DNA from: Plantago ovata
Taxonomy: Eukaryota; Streptophyta; Magnoliopsida; Lamiales; Plantaginaceae
Assembly (NCBI GenBank): GCA_028274465.1
Contig: CM051456.1
Location: 93,420,753-93,484,752 of the forward strand
Length of the DNA: 64,000 bases
Reading direction: 5' to 3'
The notes below the pieces were generated by a model, which searched no databases, was not told where the DNA came from, and worked only from the letters and a program-made list of their open reading frames with translations. Below are positions 12,711 through 23,909 of the stretch, one piece after another (the first letter of the stretch is position 1; each line of letters opens with the position of its first letter). The position numbers were made by a program, and so were the translations under genes.

Positions 12711-13273
12711 TTATTTGTTTGTAGATGACTGATAACAACCCTCAAGCTACAAGCCCCAACCAATATAAGTGCATAAATATGTATATGTATGTGTTTCTGA
12801 GATGCTTTCCATGGGGTGCTTTAATTCTGAACTTTCATTGCGTTTTCCTGTATTGGCGACCCCGTCTTGCAGAATCACAGTGATCGTCAGATTAGAGTAA
12901 GCCTATGGTTATAACTTATTGCATATTGTATCTAGCGACCTCGATAGGTACAATATGTAGAGCGTCTGGTTAAATTATATTTAACACCCAAGAGTTGCGT
13001 GACGCAATTGGATAGTCCTACCGGTCATATTATGTTATGCGACCAGCCCCTGTTGGAGTATAGCATAGTATGGATTTGGATCTTGGCCACTACGGTAACT
13101 TGTTGGACATTACCCATATGTTTGTTTTGGGGGCAATCATATGTGAAAATAGTGGAAGCTAAACAGCTAAAGGACCTTGTTGTTTACTTATGTTGACTGT
13201 GTATTTAGAAATAGTATTTCAATAGTTGATTTATTATATTCGTTCTATCCTATTTCTCCTTAGGAAAACCGAA

Positions 13274-15634
13274 ATGGCGAGTATCTCGCTTCGTGCTATC
13301 TTAGAGAAGCAAGTTTTGACCGGACCAAACTTCCTAGATTGGATCAGGAATATTCATTTGGTGCTGAGGTACGAAAAGATTCAGTACGTCTTGGACGAGG
13401 CTATTCCCGTGTGTCTCGAGAATCAGACTGCCGATCAAGTTGCTGCTTGGAATCAAGCCAACAAGGCAAAGGCTGATAAGCATCAAGAGGATGCTAAATC
13501 CGCACAGTGTATTATGCTGGCGGCAATGAGCAATGAGCTGCAGAGACAACATGAAAGCATGTTGCAGTATGAGATGCTGAAGCATCTTGAGTCGCTCTTT
13601 AAGACGACAACCAGAAGTGTTGAATTTGATTTGATCAAAGAGATACACAGATGCAAGCTCAATGAAGGAGGGAACAGATCTGAACATGTTCTCAAGATGA
13701 TTGGTCTCTTTGAGAAGCTTGCCGATGCCGGTGTCAAGATGGAGAATAAGATCATGGTGATCTTTGTCCTTCAATCATGGCCGAGTTCGTATTCGCAGTT
13801 CATCATTAACTACACCATGAATGCGAAAGACATTACACTGCCCGAGCTCCATAATCTGCTAAAGACATATGATCAAACTCTTCCTAAGAAGGAGAAATCG
13901 ATCATGTATGTTGGGCAACCATCTAACCCAAACCCGAGAAACAAAGGTGCTAAGGGTAAGGGAAAGTCGGGAGCCAAGGCTAACACTTCGAGTGATAGGC
14001 CTAAGCGTCTGAACCAGAGAAAGAAGTTCAAGAGGAGCGGAACGGTACGCACAAATGAATGTCTTTTCTGTAAGCAGAAAGGGCATTGGAAGAAAGATTG
14101 CCCTAAGCTAAGGGCAGATCAAGCTAAGAAGCCGCCGGCTTCTAGCTCAGGTATGTTTGTTATTGAAATGAACATGACTACTTTTGACTCCAATGGTTGG
14201 GTATTAGATATAGCTTGTGGCTCACACATTTGTAATAATGTGCAGGGGCTAATTGAACACAGGCTAGTCAAGCAAGGTGAAATTGACTTGCATGTTGGGA
14301 ATGGCAATCCAGTTGAAGCCAAACGCGTTGGACGCTGCAAGATAGATTTACCATCAGGACAATGTTTAGAACTTGATAACGTTTATTTTGTTCCATCCAT
14401 TGTCAGAAATATTATGTCCATTCCATTGTTGGACAATTTGGATTTTTCCTTTCGTTTTGCTAATAATACTTGTTATTTTTCGCTAAATGACCAGTATTAT
14501 GGAAAAGCTCGCTTAGTGAATGGTTTATATATTTTGCAAAGTAGTCTACCTTTATTACAAATACATAACAAACAACCGTCTTCAAGTAGGAAGAATAATC
14601 CATCTTATCTATGGCATTGTCGGCTAGGCCATATCAATGAAACACGGATTCAAAGACTAAGGAAGTTGGACTACTTAGAACCATTTGATTTCGAATCATA
14701 TGGTACATGCGAATCATGTGTTAAGGGTAAGATGACGAACAAACCCTTTGTTGGACAAGGTGTTCGTGCCACTCGCTGCTTAGAGCTCATAAATACCGAT
14801 GTATGTGGACCTTTTAAAGTCCAAGCACGTGGAGGTTATTCTTACTTCGTTACCTTTACTGACGATTTCTCAAGGTATGGATATATTTAACTTTCGAAGA
14901 ATAAATCTGAGACCTTTGGGAAATTCAAGGAGTTTAGAAATGAGATCGAGAATGAATTGAACCTAAGGATAGTCACTCTTCGATCAGATCGAGGAGGTGA
15001 ATACCTTAGTGAAGAATTTATCGACTACTTGAAGGAGAACGGAATTCAATCGCAATGGACGCCTCCTGGAACACCCCAATTAAATGGTGTGTCTGAGAGA
15101 AGGAATCGAACCCTGCTAGACATGGTGAGATCAATGATTGGATTCTCGACTCTTCCAAAATATCTATGGGGATATGCGCTACAAACTGCAATCTACATTC
15201 TGAACCGTGTACCATCTAAATCAGTGGAGAAAACTCCTTATGAGTTATGGAAAGGAAAGAAGCCCTCACTGGGCTATCTTAGACCTTGGGGCTGTCCTGC
15301 GATAGTCAAATTGTTGCTCACTGATAAGTTAGATGCCAAGGGTGTCAAAGTTTATTTCATAGGCTATCCTCGTCAGACGAGAGGCTATGAATTCTATCAT
15401 GCTGAAGATCACAAGGTGATAGTATCTAGAAACGTCAAGTTTTTAGAAGCAGAATACCTCGAAGAAGAGAGGTTAGATGATATGATAGAACTTGAAGAAA
15501 TTCAAGACTTTGACACGCGCGAACATGAGTTCTCTAAATCTTCTGATTTGGACTCAAGTTCAGTGGAAGCTTTCGAAGTAGACAAGGGTAATGATATGAC
15601 ACTTGCTAGGCATGTCATAGTCAGTGGGAGTCCT
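13274..15634 (+). pseudogene. Element B gag-pol, first part: gag, protease, integrase
   Basis: The ATG at 13274 starts the Ty1/copia polyprotein. The gag region (about residues 1-230) resembles the UBN2/DUF4219-type copia capsid. A CCHC zinc knuckle starts at Cys263, within CLFCKQKGHWKKDC. The protease motif is at Asp312 but reads D-I-A instead of the usual D-T/S-G/A, so protease may be damaged. The GAG-pre-integrase HHCC zinc motif follows (near 14620-14730). Integrase has the triad Asp509, Asp572 and Glu608 with DD35E spacing. A TAA at 14888 replaces a Tyr codon, and the frame then continues open to 15634, where S1 interrupts between two codons. The second part resumes at 31264. Confidence 0.9.
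15630..15634 (+). repeat. Left target-site duplication of S1 (GTCCT)
   Basis: GTCCT lies immediately before the S1 5' LTR and recurs at 31259-31263 directly after its 3' LTR. The 5-bp length is normal for LTR element integrases. Confidence 0.95.
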
Positions 15635-16321
15635 TGTTAGGAAACTTGTAATTTTGATGAGCAATTAACCATGCTAAATTAAGGAAAGTCCAGTAACTAG
15701 TACTCTTAAGGTCCATAGGAATTTAGAATTTTAAGGACATTGTAAAAGAGGAACGTTTGTTGAAGACTTAGATTAGGTGCTAGATAGGTTGGTTTTTACC
15801 GCTTATGATGTATCTTGTTTTCTGAAAAGAAAATAACCTATTGAAGCATTTGCTGATGATGTACTTTGTTTTTACAAACAAACTATTGAAGCATTTAGAA
15901 CTGCTCAGAATCTTGAAGTTTTTGAAGATCTGAAGACTTGAAGATTTCGAAGATCTGAAGACTAGAAGATTTCTGAAGACTGGTATCTACAAAGGCACAT
16001 GTTGCTCAGAAAGTGGAAACTTCAGCAACAGCATTGCATAAGTGAAAATCTGAAAGACAGAGTAGGTTGTGCTTGCTGAAACTGAGACTGACCACTTGCT
16101 GATGGAACGTATGTGACCTCTTGCTGAAAGTACTTGTATTTGCGCTCCAATGTTACTGTTTGAATTCAATTCAAATGAGCATTAAATGCAAAGCATGCAC
16201 GCGAAGGACATGAAGACTAGAAGACAAACAAGGACGCTGCTGAAAGTACAAAAGCAAGATAGTGACATCTTAAGGAACAAAAGCCTTGGAATTTAAAATT
16301 CAAACGGCTCCTTATTTTCAC

Positions 16322-16329
16322 TATAAATA
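16322..16329 (+). promoter_or_regulatory. TATA box in the S1 5' LTR
   Basis: TATAAATA follows CTTATTTTCAC and is kept in the 3' LTR (about 30341), in C (about 8040) and, on the minus strand, in D1 (about 41512). It is the probable core promoter of the genomic transcript. Confidence 0.7.
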
Positions 16330-17060
16330 GAGGTCATCCGGCAAAGAGTTGAAGTGTGTCAACAACGTGATCATACTCTCACTTGTGCTTAAACTCACAA
16401 ACCCTTCCATATTCTCTACTGCCATTGATCCGTTCCAAGACTTAAAGCTTGAAAAAGCTACTTGTGAAGAAGTAGAACTTACACGACTAAGAAATTAGTT
16501 AAGTGTTCTTTCTTTCTTTCGAACAAGAACAAGTCTTGACACCAGAAACTATCAAACTTGTTTACTGCAAAGTATTCAAATTTTTGTTTCTTAGATTACT
16601 TGTTGTAACTGAATAAGTTATAATTAAGTTTTCTCATCCCAAACCTCTCTAACTGAAAATACACCCTTTCAGGCGTGAAATTCAGGGGGAACATAATCGA
16701 GCATAGTTTTGCTGATTAAAAGTACCAAGTTTGGTGGAGAACAAGGTTGCGTTCTCTAGATTAGGTTGGAGACGAAGCAAGTGTGCTTTGGTTTCTCTTT
16801 GAATCGCTCTAGATAGGTGTTGTAAGGAACCTCAATCTTATCTTAGTGGATTCAGTCCTAGAAAGGACAAAGTGGATTAGTTGACAGATTACGCCACTCT
16901 CAGATACCACTATAAAAGTGTTTGTGTGATTTACTTACTGTATTTAGTTTTCAGCAAATCATATCTATCTGTACACAGTCACTCACATCACTTGCTGAAA
17001 CCTTCATTTACTGAAAGAGCACTTATTGTATCAAAGACTTCCGCTCTCTGATTTTAACTA

Positions 17061-17153
17061 TCAGCAAACCTAGTTACTGAAAAGTAACTTGCGCTTGCTG
17101 AGAAAGTTAAGTATCAGCAAACTCATTACTGAAAAGTAATAAGCACTTGCTCA
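17061..17153 (+). repeat. Tandem clamp hairpins near the U5 end of the S1 LTR
   Basis: Unit 1: TCAGCAA (17061-17067) pairs with TTGCTGA (17095-17101) around an inner hairpin, AGTTACT/AGTAACT with loop GAAA (17072-17089). Unit 2: TCAGCAA (17114-17120) encloses ATTACT/AGTAAT with loop GAAA (17125-17140). Its closing motif reads TTGCTCA here but TTGCTGA in the 3' LTR (31166-31172). The inner stems differ by a compensated pair. Confidence 0.75.
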
Positions 17154-17237
17154 GAAAGTTTTAAACGACGAAAGTTTGACAAGACTTTTCACCCCCCCCC
17201 CTCTAGTCTTTTCTTGTTGTTTAAAGGGACCAACAAG

Positions 17238-17249
17238 TGGTATCAGAGC
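17238..17249 (+). other. Primer binding site of S1 (initiator Met-tRNA)
   Basis: TGGTATCAGAGC begins two bases after the LTR end and matches the Met-tRNA primer site used by Ty1/copia elements. Confidence 0.93.
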
Positions 17250-17347
17250 TGGAGGTTCTTTAACCTTCAGCACTGAACCTAGATCCCCTTAGGTGCTTTC
17301 CGTAAATCACTCTCACTTGATCAGTTTGGTAGTGCTTTGCTGACAGG

Positions 17348-19745
17348 ATGTCTTTAAGAGATGCTCCCTTGCTGAAGCTGGAAAATTACGAAAAATGGCG
17401 AAACAACATGATGCTACATCTTGAGGCCATTAGTGATGAAATGGTCACTGTCATTAATGATGGACCTATCAAGATCACTAAGGTTGAAAGGAGTTTCCCT
17501 CACAACACCACTGAAGCTGGAAAGGAAACTATCTTAGGCGAACCAATGGATACCGTTGTGCCAAAACCGAGAGAGGAATGGACTTCTGACGAAGCCAAGA
17601 GATTCCGTCTTGATGGCCAAGCAAGAAACATCATCATTCGATCAACTCCGGATACCATACAGTGCAAACTGTGGGGTGCTAAGACTGCAAAGGAAGCTTG
17701 GAAAATGGTTCAAGATCTTTGTGCTGGGTCTGACAAAACCAAGGAAAACAAACTTGAAGTACTTAAATTAAAGTTTCAAAACTTTAAGCAAGGTACAAAC
17801 GAGTCACTGGAAGACTTGGACTTCAGATTCACAACTCTTGTTAGTGAAATGGCAACCTTGGGTGTTGGAAATCTTTACTCAGATTCTGAGAAGGTGAAAA
17901 CCATTATCAGAAGTCTGAATCAAGAATGGATCCACACTCAGAATTTCTATTATAATCAAGGAATGCCAGATATTACACCAACAGAGTTGTTCTCTCATCT
18001 TGCTACTGTCCATTATGAGACAAAGCAAAGAGAAAATGTGTTTGCTGAAAAATCGCAAAACATTGCTCTTGCTGCAAAGCCGTCATCTTCTGAAAAGAAG
18101 AATGATAAAGAGCCTACTGATGAAAACTCTTTGGTTGTCAAAAACATGAAGAAATTCATCAGCAAGGAACTTGAAAGGCGAAAAGCAAAAGAGAAGCTGA
18201 AAAAGCATCTTGGTAACAACTACCACAAGTACAAGAATGAGACTAGCTCGCTGAACAAGCTACTTCATCAGAAGAACCTGCAGTTGGAAATGATCTATGC
18301 TTTTACTGCAAAAATCCTGGACACTTCAAAGCTAGTTGCCCTTTGCTGAAAGGCAAATCTGTTGAAAAGAAGAAGAAGTTCAAAAGAGCTTTTATTGCTG
18401 AAGAAAAGAAGAAGCTTCAAGCAAAAATCGATGCATTGTGTAGCTCCGAAGATAGTGAGGATGAAAGCTCAGACACTGACGATGAAGAAGCCACTCTAGA
18501 CGTGGAGATTGGCAAAGAAGTTTGTGGAATAGCTATGGAAGCTTATCCAGATGTGTCAAACTACGAGTTCTGCCTCATGGCCGGTCAGGTAAACAACCCT
18601 ACCTCTAACTCAGACTCAGAAAGTGAAGACGAGATTGACCTTGACAAGATTCAAGGAGAAATCGAAAGATTTGAGAAAACTCTGAGCAGACAGCAAGAGA
18701 AACTACAGATTGCTGAAACTCTGACCAAGCAGACTACTGAAAAGTATGTCTTGCTGAAGGAAGAGACAGAAGAAAAAGATGCTGAAATAAGGCGTCTTAA
18801 GAAGTTGATTGCTGAAGCTACAGAGAAGAATTCTCAAATGGCATTAGAATTGGAAGAATATCAGTCCTAAATTCTAAAGTTACTTGCTGAAATCCAAGAG
18901 ATGAAAAAGATGAAAATCAATTTCAAATCTTATGTGGACGCAAGTAATACGCTGACTGAACTAAACTCTTACTTGAGAGATCCATCTCAGAAAGAAGGTT
19001 TAGGTGCAACGTATGAAGGTGATGAAGTAGAAATCTTGAGTAAAGATAAATCACCGATTTCCTTTGTACGTGCTGCTGATAGTGGTCTACCAGAACTCTA
19101 TCAGTTTGGTCAATCTAAGGTTGCTGAAACATGCAATCAAGTACCTATGACCATAAAGCCCGCTGTTGCTACTCAAAGTAACAATACTTTAAAAGGAAAA
19201 CAGGTTGCTGAGAAGCAAATTGGAAAGAAGAAGGATGTTGTGAAGCATTCCGCCAAACAAGTTGCTGAAAAGCAAGTTGTTAAGTCAAAAGCAAGATTAC
19301 TAAAAGTAATAAGAAGACCTTTGCTGACAAACCTGAATCAAGTAAGGTTGCTGACACAAAAGCTCAGCATTCTCCGAAAAGTGGACTCGGTTTCAAAACC
19401 AAGCTAAGTCAACTTTTTCACGAGTATAAGCAAAGTCAGCAAAGATACTTCAAAGAGATGAAGAAAATCAAGCCTAAGAGTTCTGAAAAGACTCTTAATG
19501 CTAGGGCTAGAAGGAACCTTGCTAGAAAAGAACTTACTGAAAAGTATGTTCAGCAAAAAGGTCAACCGAGCAAGACACCACATCAGAAAGTGGACTTGAT
19601 CAGCACGAATCAAAAGTCTTTCAGCTCAAAACCTCCTAGTTCCTCAGCAAGTAGAAAACAAGTCAAAGTTGAAAAACTTAAGACTTGGGTTTCCACTGGA
19701 CGCATTCTTGAACATGTTAATGGACATCCATTATTGGATAATTAA
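17348..19745 (+). pseudogene. S1 gag (capsid/nucleocapsid) region
   Basis: The ATG at 17348 starts a copia capsid (UBN2-type) opening with MSLRDAPLLKLENYEKW. The frame runs to about 18250, where S1 lacks 13 bp present in D1 and shifts frame, ending at 18349. The zinc knuckle and basic tail follow in the other frame (18343-18870). A TAA at 18868 replaces a Ser codon, and 18901-19407 continues in the same frame with a coiled-coil-like Glu/Lys-rich segment. A further shift leads to 19458-19745. The homologous D1 frame on the minus strand is open across the capsid and knuckle. The product would form the virus-like particle and bind genomic RNA. Confidence 0.88.
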
Positions 19746-19750
19746 CTTGT

Positions 19751-22700
19751 TTGCTCTTGATTGTGCAGCCTTCAGCCACGGAGACAAACGATGCAATCTG
19801 GCACTTTGATAGTGGTTGTGGAAAGCACATGACGGGCAACAAGAATAACCTTGTAAACTATAGACGGTGGTCTAATAGTCCAACAATAAGGTTTGCTGGT
19901 GGAGGCTCCAGTTCTACAAAAGGCTATGTTGACGTCAAGTTAGGATGCATAACCATTACTGGAGTTCTTTATGTCAAAAATCTTAAGTTTAACCTTTTCA
20001 GCATGAGTCAGTTTGCTGACAAAGGATACTTCATCAAAATCAAAAGTGATGAATGTAAACTTATAGATTTCGAGACTAAAAAGGTAATTATGATTGCAAG
20101 AAGGTCAGGAGGCTTGTACACCGTAGATTGGTCTTCAGCAATCGTTGAAAAATGCCTTGTCTCAGATCACGATTGCCTTGCTGAAAAAGCATGGTTATGT
20201 CATAAAAGAACAAGTCATCTAAACTTCAAGACGCTGAATAAGTTGTCTAAAAAGGCACTTGTAGTTGGATTACCTAAGGTTACTTTTAAGAAGGATGGTG
20301 TTTGCAATGCATGTCAGCAAGGAAAGCAAACCAAATCTTCTTTCAAGAACAAGGCAGTACCGTCAACTACAAAACCTTTACAACTCTTGCACATGGACTT
20401 GTTTGAATCTTCTTCAACCAGCTATGCTGGTAAGAAGTATGGTCTGGTCGTGGTGGATGACTATTCAAGATTCACTTGGGTTGTATTCATCAAGCACAAA
20501 TCTGAAACCAAGACTGAAATACCTAACTTGCTGAACAAGCTTGAAGTCATGAAAAATGACAAGGTAAAAGTCATAAGGACAGACCATGGTACTGAGTTTG
20601 TAAACCAGTACATAACTGAATATTGTACCTCAAAAGGTATACAACATCAGTTATCCTCAGTAAGAACACCACAGTAAAACGGTGTTGCTGAACGGAAGAA
20701 TCGTACCCTGAAAGAAGCCGCAAGAACAATGCTTGTTGACACTGAAATAAGTGAGGCTTATTGGGTTGAAGCGAATAATACCGCCTGTTATACTCAAAAC
20801 AGATGTTTGATTACTAAGGAATACAACAAAACTCCTTACGAATTGTTTGTTGGAAGACCTCCTAACATCACTCATCTAAGAGTATTTGGTTGCAAGTGTT
20901 TCGTTCTTAACAATGGTAGAGAATACCTAAGAACATTTCAACCAACGGCAGACGAAGCGATATTTCTCGGCTACTCCTTGCACAGTAAAGCTTATAGAGT
21001 TTACAACAAAAAGGCACAAAAGATCGAAGAATCAGTGCATGTTGTATTCTATGAAAAGACACAAGGAGTGCCTGCTGAAGAAGAAATATCAGAATGTATG
21101 AAAAAGTTAATCATACATGAGCAAAGAACTGAATCTAATGCTAGGCAAATCAAGTCAATTGAACTAAATGATGATTCTGACAATGACTCTCCTCCCCCAA
21201 GTCATGACAAGATAAATATAGTTCACGACAAAGAATTTCCAGCAAAAGACGCAATTGCTCCGGAAGTTGTTGAAACTACGCAACCTCCAGTGCCTGCTGA
21301 TGAACTACCACAATCAAGCAATGCTGAACAAGCAGTTGCTGATGAACCAATCTCAGCAGAGACACAAAATCCCAGTAGTACTGAACAAGTACATACTGAA
21401 GAGTCATATGTTGATGAGCAAACATATCCAGATCCAACAAGCAGAAAACCTGTTAATAAATGGATTATAGATCATCCCTCTACGGATATGATTGGCGATA
21501 TTAATAAACGCCAAGTGACTAGATCCAAAGCTACTCATGGACTTGCTGAAGAAGCAACTGTCGTAGAAGTAGAATCATTGTTCTCTTGCTTTGTATCAGA
21601 AATTGAACCTAAAACCATAGAAGAAGCTTTAAAGCATTCTTAATGGATAAAGGCAATGCAAGAAGAACTGGATCAATTTGAAAGAAACAAAGCCTGGAAA
21701 CTTGTACCACTTGCTAAAGGCAAGAAAGCTATTGGTACAAAGTGGGTGTTCAGAAACAAGCTGAGTGAGTCTGGTGAAGTAACAAGAAATAAGGCACGTT
21801 TAGTTGCTCAAGGTTACTGTCAGACTGAAGGATTGGACTATGATGAGTCTTATGCACCAGTTGCAAAATTGGATGCAATTAGGCTTTTCTTAGCCTTTGC
21901 TGCTCACAATGACTTCATTGTTTACCAAATGGATGTTAAAAGTGCATTCTTGAATGGTGAACTTGCTGAAGAAGTCTACCTAGAACAACCCCCTGGCTTT
22001 GAACTTCCCTCAGAAATCAAGATGGTACACAAGCTTCAGAAAGCTGTATATGGTCTAAAGCAAGCACCAAGAGCATGGTATGATACCTTGGCTAAGTTCT
22101 TGCTGGAAAATGGTTTCAAGAAAGGTGAAGTTGACAAAACCTTATTTACCATGAACCATGATGGTAAAATACTCTTAGTTCAAATTTATGTGGATGACAT
22201 AATTTTTGGATCTAAGGACAATCAACTTTGTGATGATTTTGCGAAACTCATGACAAACAAGTTTGAAATGAGTATGATGGGTAAATTAGATTATTTCCTA
22301 GGATTGCAAGTCAAGCAACTCAAAGATGGAATATTCATAAATCAAGCAAAGTATGCGAAAGAAATGCTCATAAAGTTTAGGATCAAAGAGGAAGAGAAAC
22401 CTGAAAAGATGCCTATGAGTGTTGGTACCAAATTGGGCTATACTAAAGAAGATAAAAGTGTTGAAGAACACAAGTATAGGAAGCTCATTGGTTCCTTGTT
22501 GTATTTAACAGCAAGTAGACCTGACATTCAGTATGCTGTTTGTGTGTGTGCAAGATTCCAATCTGATCCAAGAGAATCACACTACAAAAAGGCAATCAAG
22601 ATACTGAAATATGTCAAAGGTACAGTCAATGTTGGATTATGGTATCCTAAAGATTCTGGATTAGAATTGGTTGGTTATTCTGATGCTGATCATGGAGGAT

Positions 22701-23137
22701 CAACCCTTGATAGAAAAATTACCTCTGGAACTTGTCAGTTTTTGGGTACTAGATTAATATCATGGTTCAGCAAGAAGCAAACCTGTGTTGCCAATTCATC
22801 CACTGAATCTGAATACATTGCAGCTGGTTGTTGCACAGCTCAAATCCTATGGATTCAGCAACAATTAAGAGATTATGGTATTTCTGCAAAGAAAACACCA
22901 ATCTTTTGTGATAATACAAGTGCTATTGCTATCATGCAAAATCCTAAGTTTCACTCAAGGACTAAGCACATTGATATTAGACATCATTTCATTAGAGATC
23001 ATGTAGAAAAAGGAGATATTGAGGTTGTGAAAGTAGGCATTGATGATCAGCTTGCTGACATCTTTACAAAGCCCCTACCAGATAATAGGTTCGCAATGCT
23101 AAGGTATAACCTTGGATTGATTGAACTACCTCAATAA
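19751..23137 (+). pseudogene. S1 pol: protease, integrase, reverse transcriptase, RNase H
   Basis: One frame covers the region with two nonsense codons (20675 and 21641) and no frameshift. The protease motif is DSGCGKH (Asp at 19808). A GAG-pre-integrase HHCC follows (about 20190-20320). Integrase catalytic codons are Asp 20396, Asp 20582 and Glu 20690, with DD35E spacing, so the first stop falls between the second Asp and the Glu. RT begins near 21656 and its YVDD box is at 22187-22198. RNase H follows to the stop at 23135. D2 has sense codons at both S1 stop positions. Domain order and the [10 protein letters not shown] and [11 protein letters not shown] motifs are typical of Ty1/copia. Confidence 0.93.
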
Positions 23138-23155
23138 AGGATACATTTGGCAGAA

Positions 23156-23520
23156 TGCTGAAACAGGTATTCAGCAAGCCAAAGTATTCTTACTTAAAAG
23201 CTCCATCTACTAATTTCTTCTAAGAAATGATAAGTCACTACATGTTTGCTGAAACAGGCATTCAACAAGTAATTCCTTCAAAACGGGTATTTGTTAGGAA
23301 ACTTGATCACTTGCTGAGACAGGCACTCAGTAAGAGAAAAACCTTAAGGATTGCTGAAACAGGCATTCAGACAATCAAAGATACTGAAACAGATATTCAA
23401 GTATCAAGGGAATATTCTGAGACGGGAACTCAGAAAAAGAGCAAAACTCATTTCTCAGATTTTACCAAAGGATATTTCAAGCACAAAAGAATTTACTGAT
23501 ACGGGAAATGAGAAATATCT
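23156..23520 (+). repeat. Array of seven related stem-loops directly after S1 pol
   Basis: Degenerate units follow the pattern arm, loop ACAGGCA or ACGGGAA, complementary arm. Unit 1 is TGCTGAA/TTCAGCA with loop ACAGGTA (23156-23176). Unit 2 is TTGCTGAA/TTCAACAA (23246-23268). Unit 3 is TTGCTGAG/CTCAGTAA (23311-23333). Unit 4 starts at 23351. Unit 5 lies near 23382. Unit 6 is TTCTGAG/CTCAGAA with loop ACGGGAA (23415-23435), perfectly paired though different in sequence. Unit 7 is decayed (about 23495-23515). Some arms also fit peptide repeats (AETGIQ), but the frame is not continuous. Confidence 0.75.
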
Positions 23521-23901
23521 TTTAAACTTAAGAAAATATGAGATATCTGAGTAAGGGGGAACTTTCAGCAAGTATCTAGGATGATAATGCAAACTCGCTG
23601 AAAAGATTCATGTCTATTTCAGCGAGCAATCTATCCCTTAAAACTCGGTAAAATCAATTTGTGACGTTAATCGGGCACAGATAAACTCGTAATAATCATG
23701 ACATGAAATACAATCGTGGACATTGATTAAAAGGAGTTACTAATCTAACGGTTAATAAAACAAAGAGAGAGAGTGCTCTGACGGTTTCAAGTTAGTGGGC
23801 CACTACGCATTCAATGCAAAGGCTCCACTAACGCCAATGTTTCTCTATTTTACCCTTGCTGAGAGTTCAAAACGATTGAATTTCTCGCACATCAGAGACA
23901 C

Positions 23902-23909
23902 TATATAAA
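23902..23909 (+). promoter_or_regulatory. Internal TATA box upstream of the S1 post-pol ORF
   Basis: TATATAAA is 132 bp before the ATG at 24041. The same box is present in D2 (44031-44039, minus) at the same distance from its ORF. Position and conservation suggest a separate promoter for the post-pol gene. This is inferred, and no transcript evidence is available. Confidence 0.5.

Larger units (their letters stand above)
15635..17235 (+). repeat. 5' LTR of S1
   Basis: It runs TGTTAGGAAACT to GGGACCAACA. TATAAATA at 16322 is the likely promoter core. The end holds two clamp hairpin units (17061-17153), a C-tract and CTAGTCTTTTCTTG. Eleven copies of TTGCTGA/TCAGCAA can be counted in this LTR. 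Confidence 0.95.
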
